Assembly: GCA_965248395.1 (NCBI GenBank)
Contig: OZ252103.1
Coordinates: 62,001-126,000, forward strand
Reading direction: 5' to 3'
Source: JAAXHH01 sp965248395
GTDB taxonomy: Bacteria > JAAXHH01
Length of the DNA stretch: 64,000 nucleotides
Under the pieces are notes generated by a model. That model had not been told where the DNA came from, searched no databases, and was given only the letters and a program-made list of their open reading frames with translations. Of this stretch, positions 26,314 through 34,905 are shown piece by piece. The position numbers and the translations under genes are program-made. Position 1 is the first letter of the stretch. Each line of letters begins with the position of its first letter.

Positions 26314-27602
26314 ATATCACACTCGACTATGACAGGACAGGACTCGAAGTGCGCGTACCGGACGAGAACCTCGCCGCGGTCCTATTCATGCAGGAGACAC
26401 CGCCCCTGGTTGACCCGGTCGCGGCCACGCGGGAGGCGCTTCTCCGGCCCGTGGCGGGCCCACCGCTCGAGGAGATCGCCCGGGGACGCAGGAACGCCTG
26501 CGTGGTCGTTTCCGACATCACCCGACCCGTTCCCCACGACATCATTCTGCCGCCCCTCCTGGAATGCCTGGAGCGAAGCGGGTTGCGGCCGGAGGATATC
26601 ACACTCCTGGTCGCCACGGGCCTGCATGCCCCCATGGACGAAGATCAGCTCCGCGAGACCCTGACCGACGCCGTGGTCGACCGCTATCCCGTCGTCAACC
26701 ACAGGGCGCGGATCGGAGACGAACAGGCCAGCCTGGGGACCACGCGTACCGGGATCCCGATCCACGTGGACCGCAGGTACGTCGAGAGCGATCTCAAGGT
26801 GTTGACCGGATTGATCGAGGCTCATTTCATGGCCGGGTATTCGGGCGGAAGAAAGCTGGTTGCGCCCGGGCTGGTGGGCGTGGAGACGATTGAACACCTT
26901 CACGGCCCTAAGATACTGGAACATCCCCGCGCTACAACGGGCGTCCTCGACGGCAATCCGCTTCATGAGGCGGTGCTGGAAATCGCCCGGCGGGCCAGGG
27001 TCGATTTCATACTCAACGTATCCATGGACGAGGACCGGCGCGTCACCGGGGTATTCGCCGGCGAGCTCGACCGTGCGCACCGGTACGGGGTAAGCCAGGT
27101 GGAAAGCATGGTGGTGGCCAGTGTCGAGGAACCGGTGGACATCGTCGTAACCTCCGCGGCCGGCTATCCCCTGGATACCACCTTCTACCAGGCCGTCAAG
27201 GGCATGGTCGGGGTGCTGGACATCCTCAGGGAAGGCGGTTCGATCATCATCGCGGCCGGGTGCGCCGACGGGATCGGCAGCCCCGATTTCGAAGAACTGC
27301 TCAGGCGCACGACCGACATCGACGCCTTTCTCGAATGGATCGAAAAGCCGGGCGTATTTACCATCGACCAGTGGGAAATCGAAGAACTGATCAAGGCGTT
27401 GAAGAAGGGCCGGGTATATCTCTATACGGACGGCCTGAGTGACGACGACGTGCGGGATTGTCTCGTGGAACCGGTCCCGTCCGTCGAAGCCGGTATTGCG
27501 CGGGCCCTGCAGCGCCACGGAAGCGAAGCCACCATCGCGGTCGTTCCTCGGGGACCCTACGTAATTCCCCGTGTGCGCCGGGGCCAGGACGCCGCCGGGT
27601 AG
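26310..27602 (+). CDS. LarA-type nickel-pincer racemase/epimerase (DUF2088)
   Basis: The 430-residue protein belongs to the lactate racemase family. Residues equivalent to the Lactobacillus plantarum LarA active site are visible: DITRP (69-73), H106 in ATGLH, H172 in EAHF and K182 in YSGGRKLVAPG, the lysine that holds the nickel-pincer cofactor. No larB, larC or larE for cofactor synthesis lies in the window. Many LarA homologues act on other 2-hydroxy acids, and the neighbourhood here suggests a sugar acid as substrate. The ATG overlaps the preceding kinase stop. Confidence 0.9.
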   Translation: MNITLDYDRTGLEVRVPDENLAAVLFMQETPPLVDPVAATREALLRPVAGPPLEEIARGRRNACVVVSDITRPVPHDIILPPLLECLERSGLRPEDITLLVATGLHAPMDEDQLRETLTDAVVDRYPVVNHRARIGDEQASLGTTRTGIPIHVDRRYVESDLKVLTGLIEAHFMAGYSGGRKLVAPGLVGVETIEHLHGPKILEHPRATTGVLDGNPLHEAVLEIARRARVDFILNVSMDEDRRVTGVFAGELDRAHRYGVSQVESMVVASVEEPVDIVVTSAAGYPLDTTFYQAVKGMVGVLDILREGGSIIIAAGCADGIGSPDFEELLRRTTDIDAFLEWIEKPGVFTIDQWEIEELIKALKKGRVYLYTDGLSDDDVRDCLVEPVPSVEAGIARALQRHGSEATIAVVPRGPYVIPRVRRGQDAAG

Positions 27603-27609
27603 GTCCCCC

Positions 27610-28137
27610 ATGACATCCAACAGGTACGTCCACCAGTCTCCCACCGTACACCCCTCCGCCTTCGTGGCGGAAAGCGCCGACCTGATCGGCGCGGTTGACA
27701 TCGCTCAGCACGCAAGCATCTGGTACCAGGTGGTGATTCGGGCGGACGACGAACCGGTTTCGATCGGTGAAAGGACCAACGTGCAGGACGGCAGCGTCAT
27801 CCACATCGACGCGGGTATGCCCGCCGTGCTGGGGAAGGGTGTGACAGTGGGGCACCGCGCCATCGTCCACGGCGCGGTGGTGGAAGATCACGTGCTGATC
27901 TCCATGGGCGCGGTGATCCTCAGCGGCGCGCGGATCGGCAGGCACAGCATCATCGGCGCCGGCGCGCTGGTATTGGAAAATATGGACGTACCGCCGGGGT
28001 CGCTTGTCCTGGGTGTTCCCGGACGCATGGTACGTCCCGTCACGGACGACCAGATCGAACGCATACACCGGACCGCGGAGGGGTATGTCGAACGGCGCGG
28101 GATCTACCTGGAACGGCGATCTCGAGGTTCCCGGTGA
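27610..28137 (+). CDS. Gamma-carbonic-anhydrase-like hexapeptide-repeat protein
   Basis: The 175-residue left-handed beta-helix protein has repeated hexapeptide turns (SIGERTNVQDGSVIH, VTVGHRAIVHG, ISMGAVILSGARIG). Potential zinc histidines sit in VIHID, VGHR and IVHG. The C-terminus VPGRMVRPVTDDQI is typical of the YrdA/PaaY/CaiE-like group. Carbonic anhydrase activity is not certain in this group. It follows the LarA-like gene by 7 bp. Confidence 0.9.
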   Translation: MTSNRYVHQSPTVHPSAFVAESADLIGAVDIAQHASIWYQVVIRADDEPVSIGERTNVQDGSVIHIDAGMPAVLGKGVTVGHRAIVHGAVVEDHVLISMGAVILSGARIGRHSIIGAGALVLENMDVPPGSLVLGVPGRMVRPVTDDQIERIHRTAEGYVERRGIYLERRSRGSR

Positions 28138-28185
28138 CCCTCAATTCCCGGCGTCCCGGACACCAAATCGCGGTTCAAAATTCGC

Positions 28186-28214
28186 TTGACTTTTGCGTCC
28201 CTGTCCAATAGTTT
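28186..28214 (+). promoter_or_regulatory. Probable promoter of tRNA-Arg/tadA
   Basis: TTGACT (28186-28191) with TAGTTT (28209-28214) 17 bp later, or AATAGT at 15 bp, lies about 27 bp before the tRNA. Confidence 0.45.
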
Positions 28215-28240
28215 GCGGTGCTCTGGCATGCGGGCCCTGA

Positions 28241-28314
28241 GCGCCTGTAGCTCAATTGGATAGAGCACCTGACTACGGATCAGGAGGTTGGGGGTTCGAC
28301 TCCCTCCGGGCGTA
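28241..28314 (+). tRNA. tRNA-Arg (ACG)
   Basis: Acceptor GCGCCTG pairs with CGGGCGT (G1-U72 and U6-G67 wobbles), A73. The anticodon stem CCTGA/TCAGG encloses CTACGGA, anticodon ACG. A34 should be deaminated to inosine, and the deaminase gene tadA starts 21 bp downstream. A T-rich tail (28315-28320) follows without a separate stem. Confidence 0.95.
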
Positions 28315-28335
28315 TTTTTTGTGAGACGCGGCGCC

Positions 28336-28809
28336 ATGACGATATCCGACGGCGAACACGAACGATGGCTGGCGCTGGCACTCGAAGAAGCCCGGACCGC
28401 GACGGCGTACGGCGACGTACCCGTTGGGGCCGTGATCGTTCACGACGGGACCGTGATTGGACGGGGTCAGAACCGCGTGGAGCGATGGCGGGACCCTACT
28501 GCGCACGCCGAGATACTGGCGATCCGCGAAGCTTGCTCAGTTGCCGGTTACGAACGATTGACCGGCGCCGCACTTTACGTTACGCTGGAACCCTGCGCCA
28601 TGTGCGCGGGTGCGATCGTGCTGGCCCGCCTGAAAAACCTGGTATTTGGTGCGGCTGATCCCAAGACCGGTGCCTGCGGTTCCCTGCGGAACATCGTTCA
28701 GGACACCCGGTTGAATCACCAGGCACAAGTAACGGGAGGGGTACTGGCGGACGCCTGCTCCGACCTGCTCAAGGACTTCTTCAGGGCGAAGCGAGCGGCG
28801 GGAAACTAA
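28336..28809 (+). CDS. tadA: tRNA-specific adenosine deaminase TadA
   Basis: The 157-residue zinc deaminase converts A34 to inosine in tRNA-Arg(ACG). Zinc motifs are TAHAEILAI and PCAMCAGAIVLAR. The ATG at 28336 gives the normal N-terminus; an upstream in-frame extension would run into the tRNA. It sits immediately after its substrate tRNA gene and at the head of the tadA-SRP RNA-dnaX-ybaB-recR string. Confidence 0.95.
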   Translation: MTISDGEHERWLALALEEARTATAYGDVPVGAVIVHDGTVIGRGQNRVERWRDPTAHAEILAIREACSVAGYERLTGAALYVTLEPCAMCAGAIVLARLKNLVFGAADPKTGACGSLRNIVQDTRLNHQAQVTGGVLADACSDLLKDFFRAKRAAGN

Positions 28810-28829
28810 GGCATTGGACCACGGTTACC

Positions 28830-28914
28830 GGAGAGGTGCGAGAGTGGTTGAATCGGACGGTCTCGAAAACCGTTGTGCCTCCGGGCACCGTGGGTTCGAA
28901 TCCCACCCTCTCCG
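28830..28914 (+). tRNA. tRNA-Ser (CGA)
   Basis: Acceptor GGAGAGG/CCTCTCC, G73, long variable arm. The stem ACGGT/ACCGT encloses CTCGAAA, anticodon CGA. TTTTT follows directly. CCA is not encoded. Confidence 0.95.
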
Positions 28915-28985
28915 TTTTTCTGCCTGCCGGATGGAATGCCTGGGGTAGGATACAGGACTGTGGCATTGGCTTCAAGCCGGACCTG

Positions 28986-29071
28986 GGAGAGGTGCGAGAG
29001 CGGTTGAATCGGCACGCCTGGAGAGCGTGTGTTCACCATGTGGACCGTGGGTTCGAATCCCACCCTCTCCG
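28986..29071 (+). tRNA. tRNA-Ser (GGA)
   Basis: Same acceptor, T arm and discriminator as the preceding serine tRNA. The anticodon stem CACGC/GCGTG encloses CTGGAGA, anticodon GGA. It has a long variable arm. The two genes look like a diverged tandem duplication. Confidence 0.95.
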
Positions 29072-29096
29072 TTGAATACCGGGGCAACCCGGACCC

Positions 29097-29127
29097 GGAA
29101 CGAAGAGGACGGCGATCCTTTCGTTCC
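29097..29127 (+). terminator. Hairpin between tRNA-Ser and tRNA-Ala
   Basis: GGAACGAAGAGGA (29097-29109) pairs with TCCTTTCGTTCC (29116-29127), one bulged G and a 6-nt loop. A weak T run (GTTTT) follows 6 bp later. It may be a terminator or a processing hairpin. Confidence 0.5.
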
Positions 29128-29139
29128 ACCGTTGTTTTA

Positions 29140-29212
29140 GGGGCAGTAGCTCAGTTGGGAGAGCGCCAGAATCGCAATCTGGAGGTCGGCGGTTCGATTC
29201 CGCTCTGCTCCA
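29140..29212 (+). tRNA. tRNA-Ala (CGC)
   Basis: Acceptor GGGGCAG/CTGCTCC contains the G3-U70 alanine identity pair, A73. The stem CCAGA/TCTGG encloses ATCGCAA, anticodon CGC. Confidence 0.9.
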
Positions 29213-29264
29213 TTCGAGAGGCCGGGAACGACATGAATTAGCGTACCCGTCATCTCGGAATACA

Positions 29265-29522
29265 GGATTGGAACGATTACGGTCGTGCTAGATGGGGAGT
29301 TAGCGGTGCCCTGTAACCCGCAACCCGCTACAGCGGGGTCGAATTCCCATCCCGAGGATCGCACTTGCGTCGCCGGTATGTGCTACAGCCGGTATTGAAA
29401 GTCAGGTCCTGCGCAACTTGAAAACGCCCAACCCCGTCAGGACCGGAAGGTAGCAGCGGTAAGCGCATAACTCGTGTGCCGCAGGAGCGCCTGGCCGGAG
29501 CCGGCGGTACGGATGCCCCGAT
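29265..29522 (+). ncRNA. ffs: Large bacterial SRP RNA with Alu domain
   Basis: The 5' part reads GTGCTAGATGGGGAG, TAGCGGTGCCCTGTA, then a TCGAATTCCCATCCCGAGG-like segment, matching the Alu domain of Bacillus-type SRP RNA. The 3' part carries the S-domain signature CAGGACCGGAAGGTAGCAGC (29438-29457, GGAA tetraloop at 29445-29448) and GTGTGCCGCAGGAGCGCCTGG. Ends are approximate. It lies directly before dnaX, as in Firmicutes. Confidence 0.92.
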
Positions 29523-29620
29523 ACGAGGAGATTCGAGGGTGGGTGCACGACCGCTTTACCATTTCCGCCCCGTTCTACCTGCCTCGCGTCCCGTGTAACC
29601 CAGGCATGGAGGTTTGGGCA

Positions 29621-31522
29621 TTGGCCTACGAAGTCACGGCCCGAAAATGGCGTCCCCAGGAATTCGACGGCGTAATCGGCCAGGAACACGTCACCACTAC
29701 GCTTAAAAACGCCATTCAGGCCGGCCAGATAGCCCATGCCTACCTGTTCGCCGGACCCCGGGGCGTGGGCAAGACGACCACCGCCCGTATCCTGGCCAAG
29801 GCCCTGAACTGCGTCAACGGTCCCACCGTAACGCCCTGCAACGCCTGTACATTCTGCCGTGAAATCTCGGAAGGACGCAGCGTCGATGTGCTGGAAATCG
29901 ACGGCGCGTCCAACAACCGGGTCGAACAGGTCCGGAACCATCTGCTCGAAAGCGTCAAGTACACACCCAGCCAGGGCAAGCACAAGGTCTACATCATCGA
30001 CGAAGTGCACATGCTGACCAAGGAAGCGTTCAACGCCCTGTTGAAAACGCTCGAAGAACCCCCACCCCACGTGTACTTCATCTTCGCGACGACGGATCCC
30101 CGGAAGGTGATCCCCACCGTGCTATCCCGTTGCCAGCGATTCGACTTCCGGCGCATATCGGGACCTGTAATCGTCGATCACCTGGCCATGATCAGTGAAA
30201 AGAGCGGCTACGACATCCAGCGCGATGCGCTAGCCCTCATAGCGCGCCGGGTGGATGGCAGCCTGCGGGACGCCGAAAGTCTCCTGGACCAGGTCGTCGC
30301 CTTCGGCGGCACCGGGTTGTCCGCCCGTGAAGCGGCGGAAGTCCTGGGCATCGTGGACCAGGACGTCTATTTCGAACTGCTGGACATCGTGGCGGACCAG
30401 GACGTTCCCAGGGGGCTGGACCTGGTCGACCGCCTCTTCCGCCAGGGCCACGATCTCGACGAGATCATCCTGGGTATCCTGGAACATCTGCGCAACCTGC
30501 TCGTCGTCAAGGCGAGTCCCGATGCCGAAGCGCTGCTCGGGGCCGCCGCGTTGGAACTCGACCGCTATCGGAAACAGGCCGAGGGTTTCGAGGCGGAGGA
30601 CTTGCTCAGGCTTTCGCAGCTGGCCACGCAAATGGAACAGTCCGTCAAGCACAGCGCGCTTCCCCGGGTGCAACTCGAAACGGGCGTCGTCCGCATGATT
30701 CGCATGGCCAAATCGGTCCAGTTGACCAAGGTCATGTCCCGGTTGTCCGAAATGGCTCAGCGCGTCGGCGGGGGAGACGGAGACGACGACGCCCCGGATT
30801 CGGACCGCGCTGAAGCAAAGAGACCGCCTGATACCGGGCAGGAATCATCCATTGCCGGCAAGCAGCCGGCGGAGCAGGATGCCGCTGCCGCTGAGCCGGG
30901 ATCATCGACTGGCAAAGCGCAGGTGACACCGACCGGCACGAAGCAAGTATCACAGTCCGGCAAGGCGCCAGGTTCACCGACGAGCGAAGCATCGGCTTCG
31001 CTGCCCGGCTCAGAGTCAGGGGAACGCACAGAGGCCGCCGTGACCTCGACAACGGCCGTGGAACTCGATACCCGGGAAATCCGCAACCGGTGGCCAGGCA
31101 TCGTCGAAGAGATCCGGGGCAAAAGCAACGCGCTGGGCAGTTTCCTGGACGAAGCGAAGATCTCCGGCTTCTCCCCGGCCGAAGACGCCGGGTCGGTGCG
31201 GCGATCTGTGATCACGCTCGGATTCAACGCCAGGCATCACTTTCACAAAGAGAAAGTCGAAAAGCGGGATGCCGCGACGTTGATACAGACGGCATGCTCC
31301 AGTGCACTGGGGATCCCGGTACGTATCGTCTGTGAAATCGACGACAAAACCGGGGCGATCGAGAAGACTGTCTTCGAAGAAACAACCGTCAAGAAAGAAG
31401 AGGAAACCTCGTTAACCGGTAAGGAAGTCAGGCAGGAGGCCCATGCTCGTTCGGGCGCCGCGAAAGACCCCGCCGTCATGAAGATCGTGGAGGCTTTCGA
31501 CGGCCAGATCGTAGCAGATTGA
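29621..31522 (+). CDS. dnaX: DNA polymerase III subunits gamma/tau
   Basis: The 633-residue clamp-loader ATPase has Walker A GPRGVGKT (45-52), a zinc module with C64, C73, C76 and C79, and the DEVH box (127-130). The sensor segment TTDPRKVIPTVLSRCQRFDF follows. Residues about 380-520 are a low-complexity linker rich in S, A, E and P before a C-terminal domain. I chose the TTG at 29621 because GGAGG (29608-29612) is eight bases upstream and the product starts AYEVTARKWRPQEF as in other DnaX proteins; an ATG at 29606 would add five residues. ybaB and recR follow. Confidence 0.95.
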   Translation: MAYEVTARKWRPQEFDGVIGQEHVTTTLKNAIQAGQIAHAYLFAGPRGVGKTTTARILAKALNCVNGPTVTPCNACTFCREISEGRSVDVLEIDGASNNRVEQVRNHLLESVKYTPSQGKHKVYIIDEVHMLTKEAFNALLKTLEEPPPHVYFIFATTDPRKVIPTVLSRCQRFDFRRISGPVIVDHLAMISEKSGYDIQRDALALIARRVDGSLRDAESLLDQVVAFGGTGLSAREAAEVLGIVDQDVYFELLDIVADQDVPRGLDLVDRLFRQGHDLDEIILGILEHLRNLLVVKASPDAEALLGAAALELDRYRKQAEGFEAEDLLRLSQLATQMEQSVKHSALPRVQLETGVVRMIRMAKSVQLTKVMSRLSEMAQRVGGGDGDDDAPDSDRAEAKRPPDTGQESSIAGKQPAEQDAAAAEPGSSTGKAQVTPTGTKQVSQSGKAPGSPTSEASASLPGSESGERTEAAVTSTTAVELDTREIRNRWPGIVEEIRGKSNALGSFLDEAKISGFSPAEDAGSVRRSVITLGFNARHHFHKEKVEKRDAATLIQTACSSALGIPVRIVCEIDDKTGAIEKTVFEETTVKKEEETSLTGKEVRQEAHARSGAAKDPAVMKIVEAFDGQIVAD

Positions 31523-31568
31523 GTTCGGGTCCGTGCGGCCGAGGGCACAAAAAGGAAAGGATACGGTT

Positions 31569-31886
31569 ATGGCCAAGGGCATGTCAGGCATGATGAAGCA
31601 GGTTCAGAAGATGCAGAAGAAGATGATGCAGCTTCAGGAAGAACTCGCAGAGCAGCGCGTCGAGGGTACGGCCGGCGGCGGCATGGTCACCGCGGTGGTC
31701 GACGGCAAGTTGAACGTCGTGGAGATCAGGATCAACCCGGACGTGGTGGATCCCGAAGACGTGGAAATGCTCGAAGATCTCGTGCTGGCCGCCATCAACC
31801 AAGGGCAGCAAAAGGCGCAGGAAATGATGGACCAGGAGATGGGACAGCTCACCGGCGGACTTCAGATCCCCGGCATGGGCCTGTAA
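31569..31886 (+). CDS. ybaB: YbaB/EbfC nucleoid-associated protein
   Basis: The 105-residue DNA-binding protein has the methionine- and lysine-rich helix MMKQVQKMQKKMMQLQEELA, the VEGTAGGGMV turn and the INPDVVDPEDVEMLEDLV segment. The ATG at 31569 is preceded by AGGAAAGGA. It sits in its normal place between dnaX and recR. Confidence 0.95.
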   Translation: MAKGMSGMMKQVQKMQKKMMQLQEELAEQRVEGTAGGGMVTAVVDGKLNVVEIRINPDVVDPEDVEMLEDLVLAAINQGQQKAQEMMDQEMGQLTGGLQIPGMGL

Positions 31887-31943
31887 AGCCGCATTTCCGG
31901 TGTTTCGCTGATCCTGCTCCAATCTGAAGAGGAATCGGTTTTC

Positions 31944-32546
31944 ATGGCGCGCAAGTACAGTTCAGAGGCCCTGGCCATCCTGGTAGACGAACTGAGCCGC
32001 CTGCCCAACATCGGCAGGGTGACGGCGCAAAGGCTGGCCTTTCACATCCTGAAAGGACCGGCCGAACGGGCTTTTTCACTGTCCGACGCCATCCGGGCGG
32101 TCAAGGAAAAGGTCCGGTACTGCGACGTGTGCTGGAACATCACCGAATCCGAAACCTGCGATATCTGTCACGACGCCCGGCGAAAACCGGAAACCATCTG
32201 TGTCGTGGAAGAACCCAGGGACGTGATCATCCTCGAGAGCACGGGAGAGTACCGGGGCATGTACCACGTGCTTCACGGCGCGCTTTCACCCCTCGACAAC
32301 ATTACCCCCGATGACATCCGCGCCCGGGAACTCATACTGCGGATGAACGATTCGGTGGAAGAGGTCATTATCGCGACCAATCCCAATATCGAGGGAGAAG
32401 CCACCGCGCTTTACCTGAGCCGGTTGATCAAGCCGCTGGGCGTCAGGGTGACCCGCCTCGCCCGGGGCCTTCCCATGGGCGGCGACCTGGAATACGCCGA
32501 TGAAGTAACCCTTGCCCGCGCCCTCGAAGGCCGCACGGAATTGTAA
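31944..32546 (+). CDS. recR: Recombination protein RecR
   Basis: The 200-residue protein has a helix-hairpin-helix (LPNIGRVTAQRLAFHIL), a four-cysteine zinc finger (CDVCWNITESETCDIC) and a TOPRIM domain (VVEEPRDVIILE; NPNIEGEATALYL). It acts with RecF and RecO in gap repair and RecA loading. Length is normal. Confidence 0.96.
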   Translation: MARKYSSEALAILVDELSRLPNIGRVTAQRLAFHILKGPAERAFSLSDAIRAVKEKVRYCDVCWNITESETCDICHDARRKPETICVVEEPRDVIILESTGEYRGMYHVLHGALSPLDNITPDDIRARELILRMNDSVEEVIIATNPNIEGEATALYLSRLIKPLGVRVTRLARGLPMGGDLEYADEVTLARALEGRTEL

Positions 32547-32582
32547 TAGGATCGCAGACACGACCTCTTTCTCCAAACTGCC

Positions 32583-33167
32583 ATGAATCTGCCAAACAAA
32601 CTGACCATAATCCGAATCATCCTGAGTCCCATCTTCATGGTCTTTTTCTTGGTAGATACAATGTATACACGGTATATCGCCCTGTTGATCTTCATTGTCG
32701 CCTCGCTGACAGATCTGTACGACGGTTACCTGGCGCGAAAGACCGGTGTGATTACCAGTTTCGGCAAGTTCATGGATCCCCTGGCGGACAAGATACTCAC
32801 GTCCACCGCCCTGATCTGCTTCGCCTCTCTGGGCTACATCTATACCTGGATGGTCCTGGTCATAATCGGAAGGGACTTCATCGTGACCGGCCTGCGCTGC
32901 ATCGCGGCGTACCGCGGTCTCCTCATCCTGCCGACCCAGGTCGCCAAGTGGAAGACGGCTTCGCAGATGGTGGTCATCGTGATCATCCTGCTCTACATCA
33001 ACGTACAGACCACCATGATCGCATTTGGCCAGTGGAGCGGGGAGTACGATGACGTCGCCTGGTGGGTGCTCAACGGCATGGTTTTCGTATCCATGACACT
33101 CACCGTCAGTTCCGGTCTCGACTACGTCATAAAGAACCGGTCGATTTTCATCAGTCTGCTGAGGTAG
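32583..33167 (+). CDS. pgsA: CDP-diacylglycerol-glycerol-3-phosphate 3-phosphatidyltransferase
   Basis: The 194-residue membrane enzyme makes phosphatidylglycerol phosphate. The CDP-alcohol phosphatidyltransferase motif DG-x2-AR-x8-G-x3-D-x3-D is seen in DLYDGYLARKTGVITSFGKF and MDPLADK. About five helices are present. The next gene, pgpA, catalyses the following dephosphorylation and begins 2 bp after the stop. Confidence 0.94.
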   Translation: MNLPNKLTIIRIILSPIFMVFFLVDTMYTRYIALLIFIVASLTDLYDGYLARKTGVITSFGKFMDPLADKILTSTALICFASLGYIYTWMVLVIIGRDFIVTGLRCIAAYRGLLILPTQVAKWKTASQMVVIVIILLYINVQTTMIAFGQWSGEYDDVAWWVLNGMVFVSMTLTVSSGLDYVIKNRSIFISLLR

Positions 33168-33169
33168 GC

Positions 33170-33625
33170 ATGCGCGTCCTGATCACCCTGCTGTCGACCG
33201 GATGTTATGCCGGCTACACGCCCCATGCGCCCGGCACCGCCGGCAGCGTGCTGGGTCTCGGTCTGGTCTGGGCGCTGTCCGGTCTGCTTGGTCTACCCCT
33301 TATATACTACCTGCTGGTCACCCTGGCCCTGTTCGCACTCGGGGTCTGGGTGTCGAGCCGGGCGGAACCCCTGTTCGGACACGACGGACCCGAAATCGTG
33401 ATCGACGAGATCGCCGGGGTCCTGATCGTCTTCGCCGGGATGAATCTCGACCTCGTCACGGTCGTCGCCGGATTCGTCCTGTTTCGCGCCCTGGACATAT
33501 GGAAGCCCTTCCCCTGCGACCGGATGCAGCGACTTCCAGGCGGTTTGGGCGTCATGATGGACGACGGTGTAGCCGCGGTATATACCCATCTCCTGCTCCT
33601 GCTCATAGGATGGCTCGTATTATGA
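33170..33625 (+). CDS. pgpA: Phosphatidylglycerophosphatase A
   Basis: The 151-residue protein has the PgpA opening STGCYAGYTPHAPGTAGSV, the catalytic EIVIDEIAGVLIVF and the late LFRALDIWKPFPCDRMQRLP and GVMMDDGVAAVYTH motifs. It completes phosphatidylglycerol synthesis after PgsA. The stop overlaps the cinA start (ATGA). Confidence 0.95.
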   Translation: MRVLITLLSTGCYAGYTPHAPGTAGSVLGLGLVWALSGLLGLPLIYYLLVTLALFALGVWVSSRAEPLFGHDGPEIVIDEIAGVLIVFAGMNLDLVTVVAGFVLFRALDIWKPFPCDRMQRLPGGLGVMMDDGVAAVYTHLLLLLIGWLVL

Positions 33626-34875
33626 AATCCGCCGCTATCATCACGATCGGCGACGAACTGCTCTACGGTTCCGTAGTCGACACCAACGCCGCCTATATCG
33701 GCCAGCGCATGACGGAAACCGGCATCGAACCCATCTGTTCCATGACCGTGGGCGATGAAGGTACGCGTATCGGACAGGCCCTGGACATCGTGTGCCGCCA
33801 GGCGGACGTGGTCCTCGTCACGGGCGGACTCGGGCCGACCCATGACGACGTGACCAAGACCGTCATCGCCGAGGCGATCGGACAGGACCTGGTGTTTCAT
33901 CCCGACATCCTGGACACGGTGGAAGCCATGTTCACCCAGCGCGGGATGTCCATGCCGGAGTCGAACCGCATCCAGGCCTACATGCCCAGGAACGCCGAAG
34001 TGCTTGACAACCCGGTCGGCACGGCGCCCGGCTTCCTGGTACACCACCAAGGCGCGGTGGTTTTCGTCATGCCGGGGGTGCCTCGTGAAATGAAGAAGAT
34101 GTTGAACGAACAGGTGTTGCCCCGGCTGAAGGAGCACGCCGCGGGCAGGGTCATCCTGCACAGGTGGATCCGGACAACAGGTATCGGGGAATCGAGCCTC
34201 TCCCTGATCATCGGCGATGTCATCGACGAGGCAAAGAACGTTAAAATAGCCTCTTTGCCACAGGAGACCGGCGTCAATCTGCGTCTCACGGCCGAAGGCC
34301 GAACCGAGGAGGAAGCCAGGCGCCGCATCCAGGCCGTCGAAACCAGGATGGTGGCCCAAGCGGGCGAACACATCTACGGCATGGACGACGATACCCTTGA
34401 AGAGGTGGTGGGACGCCTGCTCCTGGAAGCGGGTGCGACAGTCGCCATCGCCGAATCCTGCACCGGCGGCCTCGTGGCTTCCCGCATGACCGACGTACCG
34501 GGCAGTTCCGACTACCTGGTGGAAGGAGTGGTAACCTACAGCAATGCCGCCAAGATGGCGCGTCTGGAAGTACCGCAGACGACGATTGGCCGTCATGGCG
34601 CGGTCAGCGCGGAAACGGCGGCCGCCATGGCCCTGGGCGTGCGGCGGACCAGCGGCGCTACCTACGGCCTGTCTACGACCGGTGTCGCGGGACCCGGCGG
34701 CGGGACGCCGGAAAAACCCGTCGGCCTGGTCTACCTTGGACTGGCCGCACCGGACGGCGTTGAAACACGAAAATTCATGCTTGGTCCGGACCGCCGAACC
34801 AACAAGACCCGGGCAGCCCTGGCCGCGCTGAACCTGCTGCGGCTGACACTCGCCCGCGCGGGTAACGGGAACTGA
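33622..34875 (+). CDS. cinA: CinA family protein with NMN amidohydrolase domain
   Basis: The 417-residue protein has an N-terminal molybdopterin-binding-like (ADP-ribose pyrophosphatase) domain (ITIGDELLYGSVVDTNA; VTGGLGPTHDDVTK) and a C-terminal PncC domain (VAIAESCTGGLVASRMTDVP; SAETAAAMALGVRR; TGVAGPGGGTPEKPVGLVY). Expected roles are NAD-cycle repair and NMN deamidation. It is in the pgsA-cinA-recA type neighbourhood. Confidence 0.95.
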   Translation: MKSAAIITIGDELLYGSVVDTNAAYIGQRMTETGIEPICSMTVGDEGTRIGQALDIVCRQADVVLVTGGLGPTHDDVTKTVIAEAIGQDLVFHPDILDTVEAMFTQRGMSMPESNRIQAYMPRNAEVLDNPVGTAPGFLVHHQGAVVFVMPGVPREMKKMLNEQVLPRLKEHAAGRVILHRWIRTTGIGESSLSLIIGDVIDEAKNVKIASLPQETGVNLRLTAEGRTEEEARRRIQAVETRMVAQAGEHIYGMDDDTLEEVVGRLLLEAGATVAIAESCTGGLVASRMTDVPGSSDYLVEGVVTYSNAAKMARLEVPQTTIGRHGAVSAETAAAMALGVRRTSGATYGLSTTGVAGPGGGTPEKPVGLVYLGLAAPDGVETRKFMLGPDRRTNKTRAALAALNLLRLTLARAGNGN

Positions 34876-34905
34876 AGACCCGTTGACCCCGTAGAAAGGC
34901 TATTT

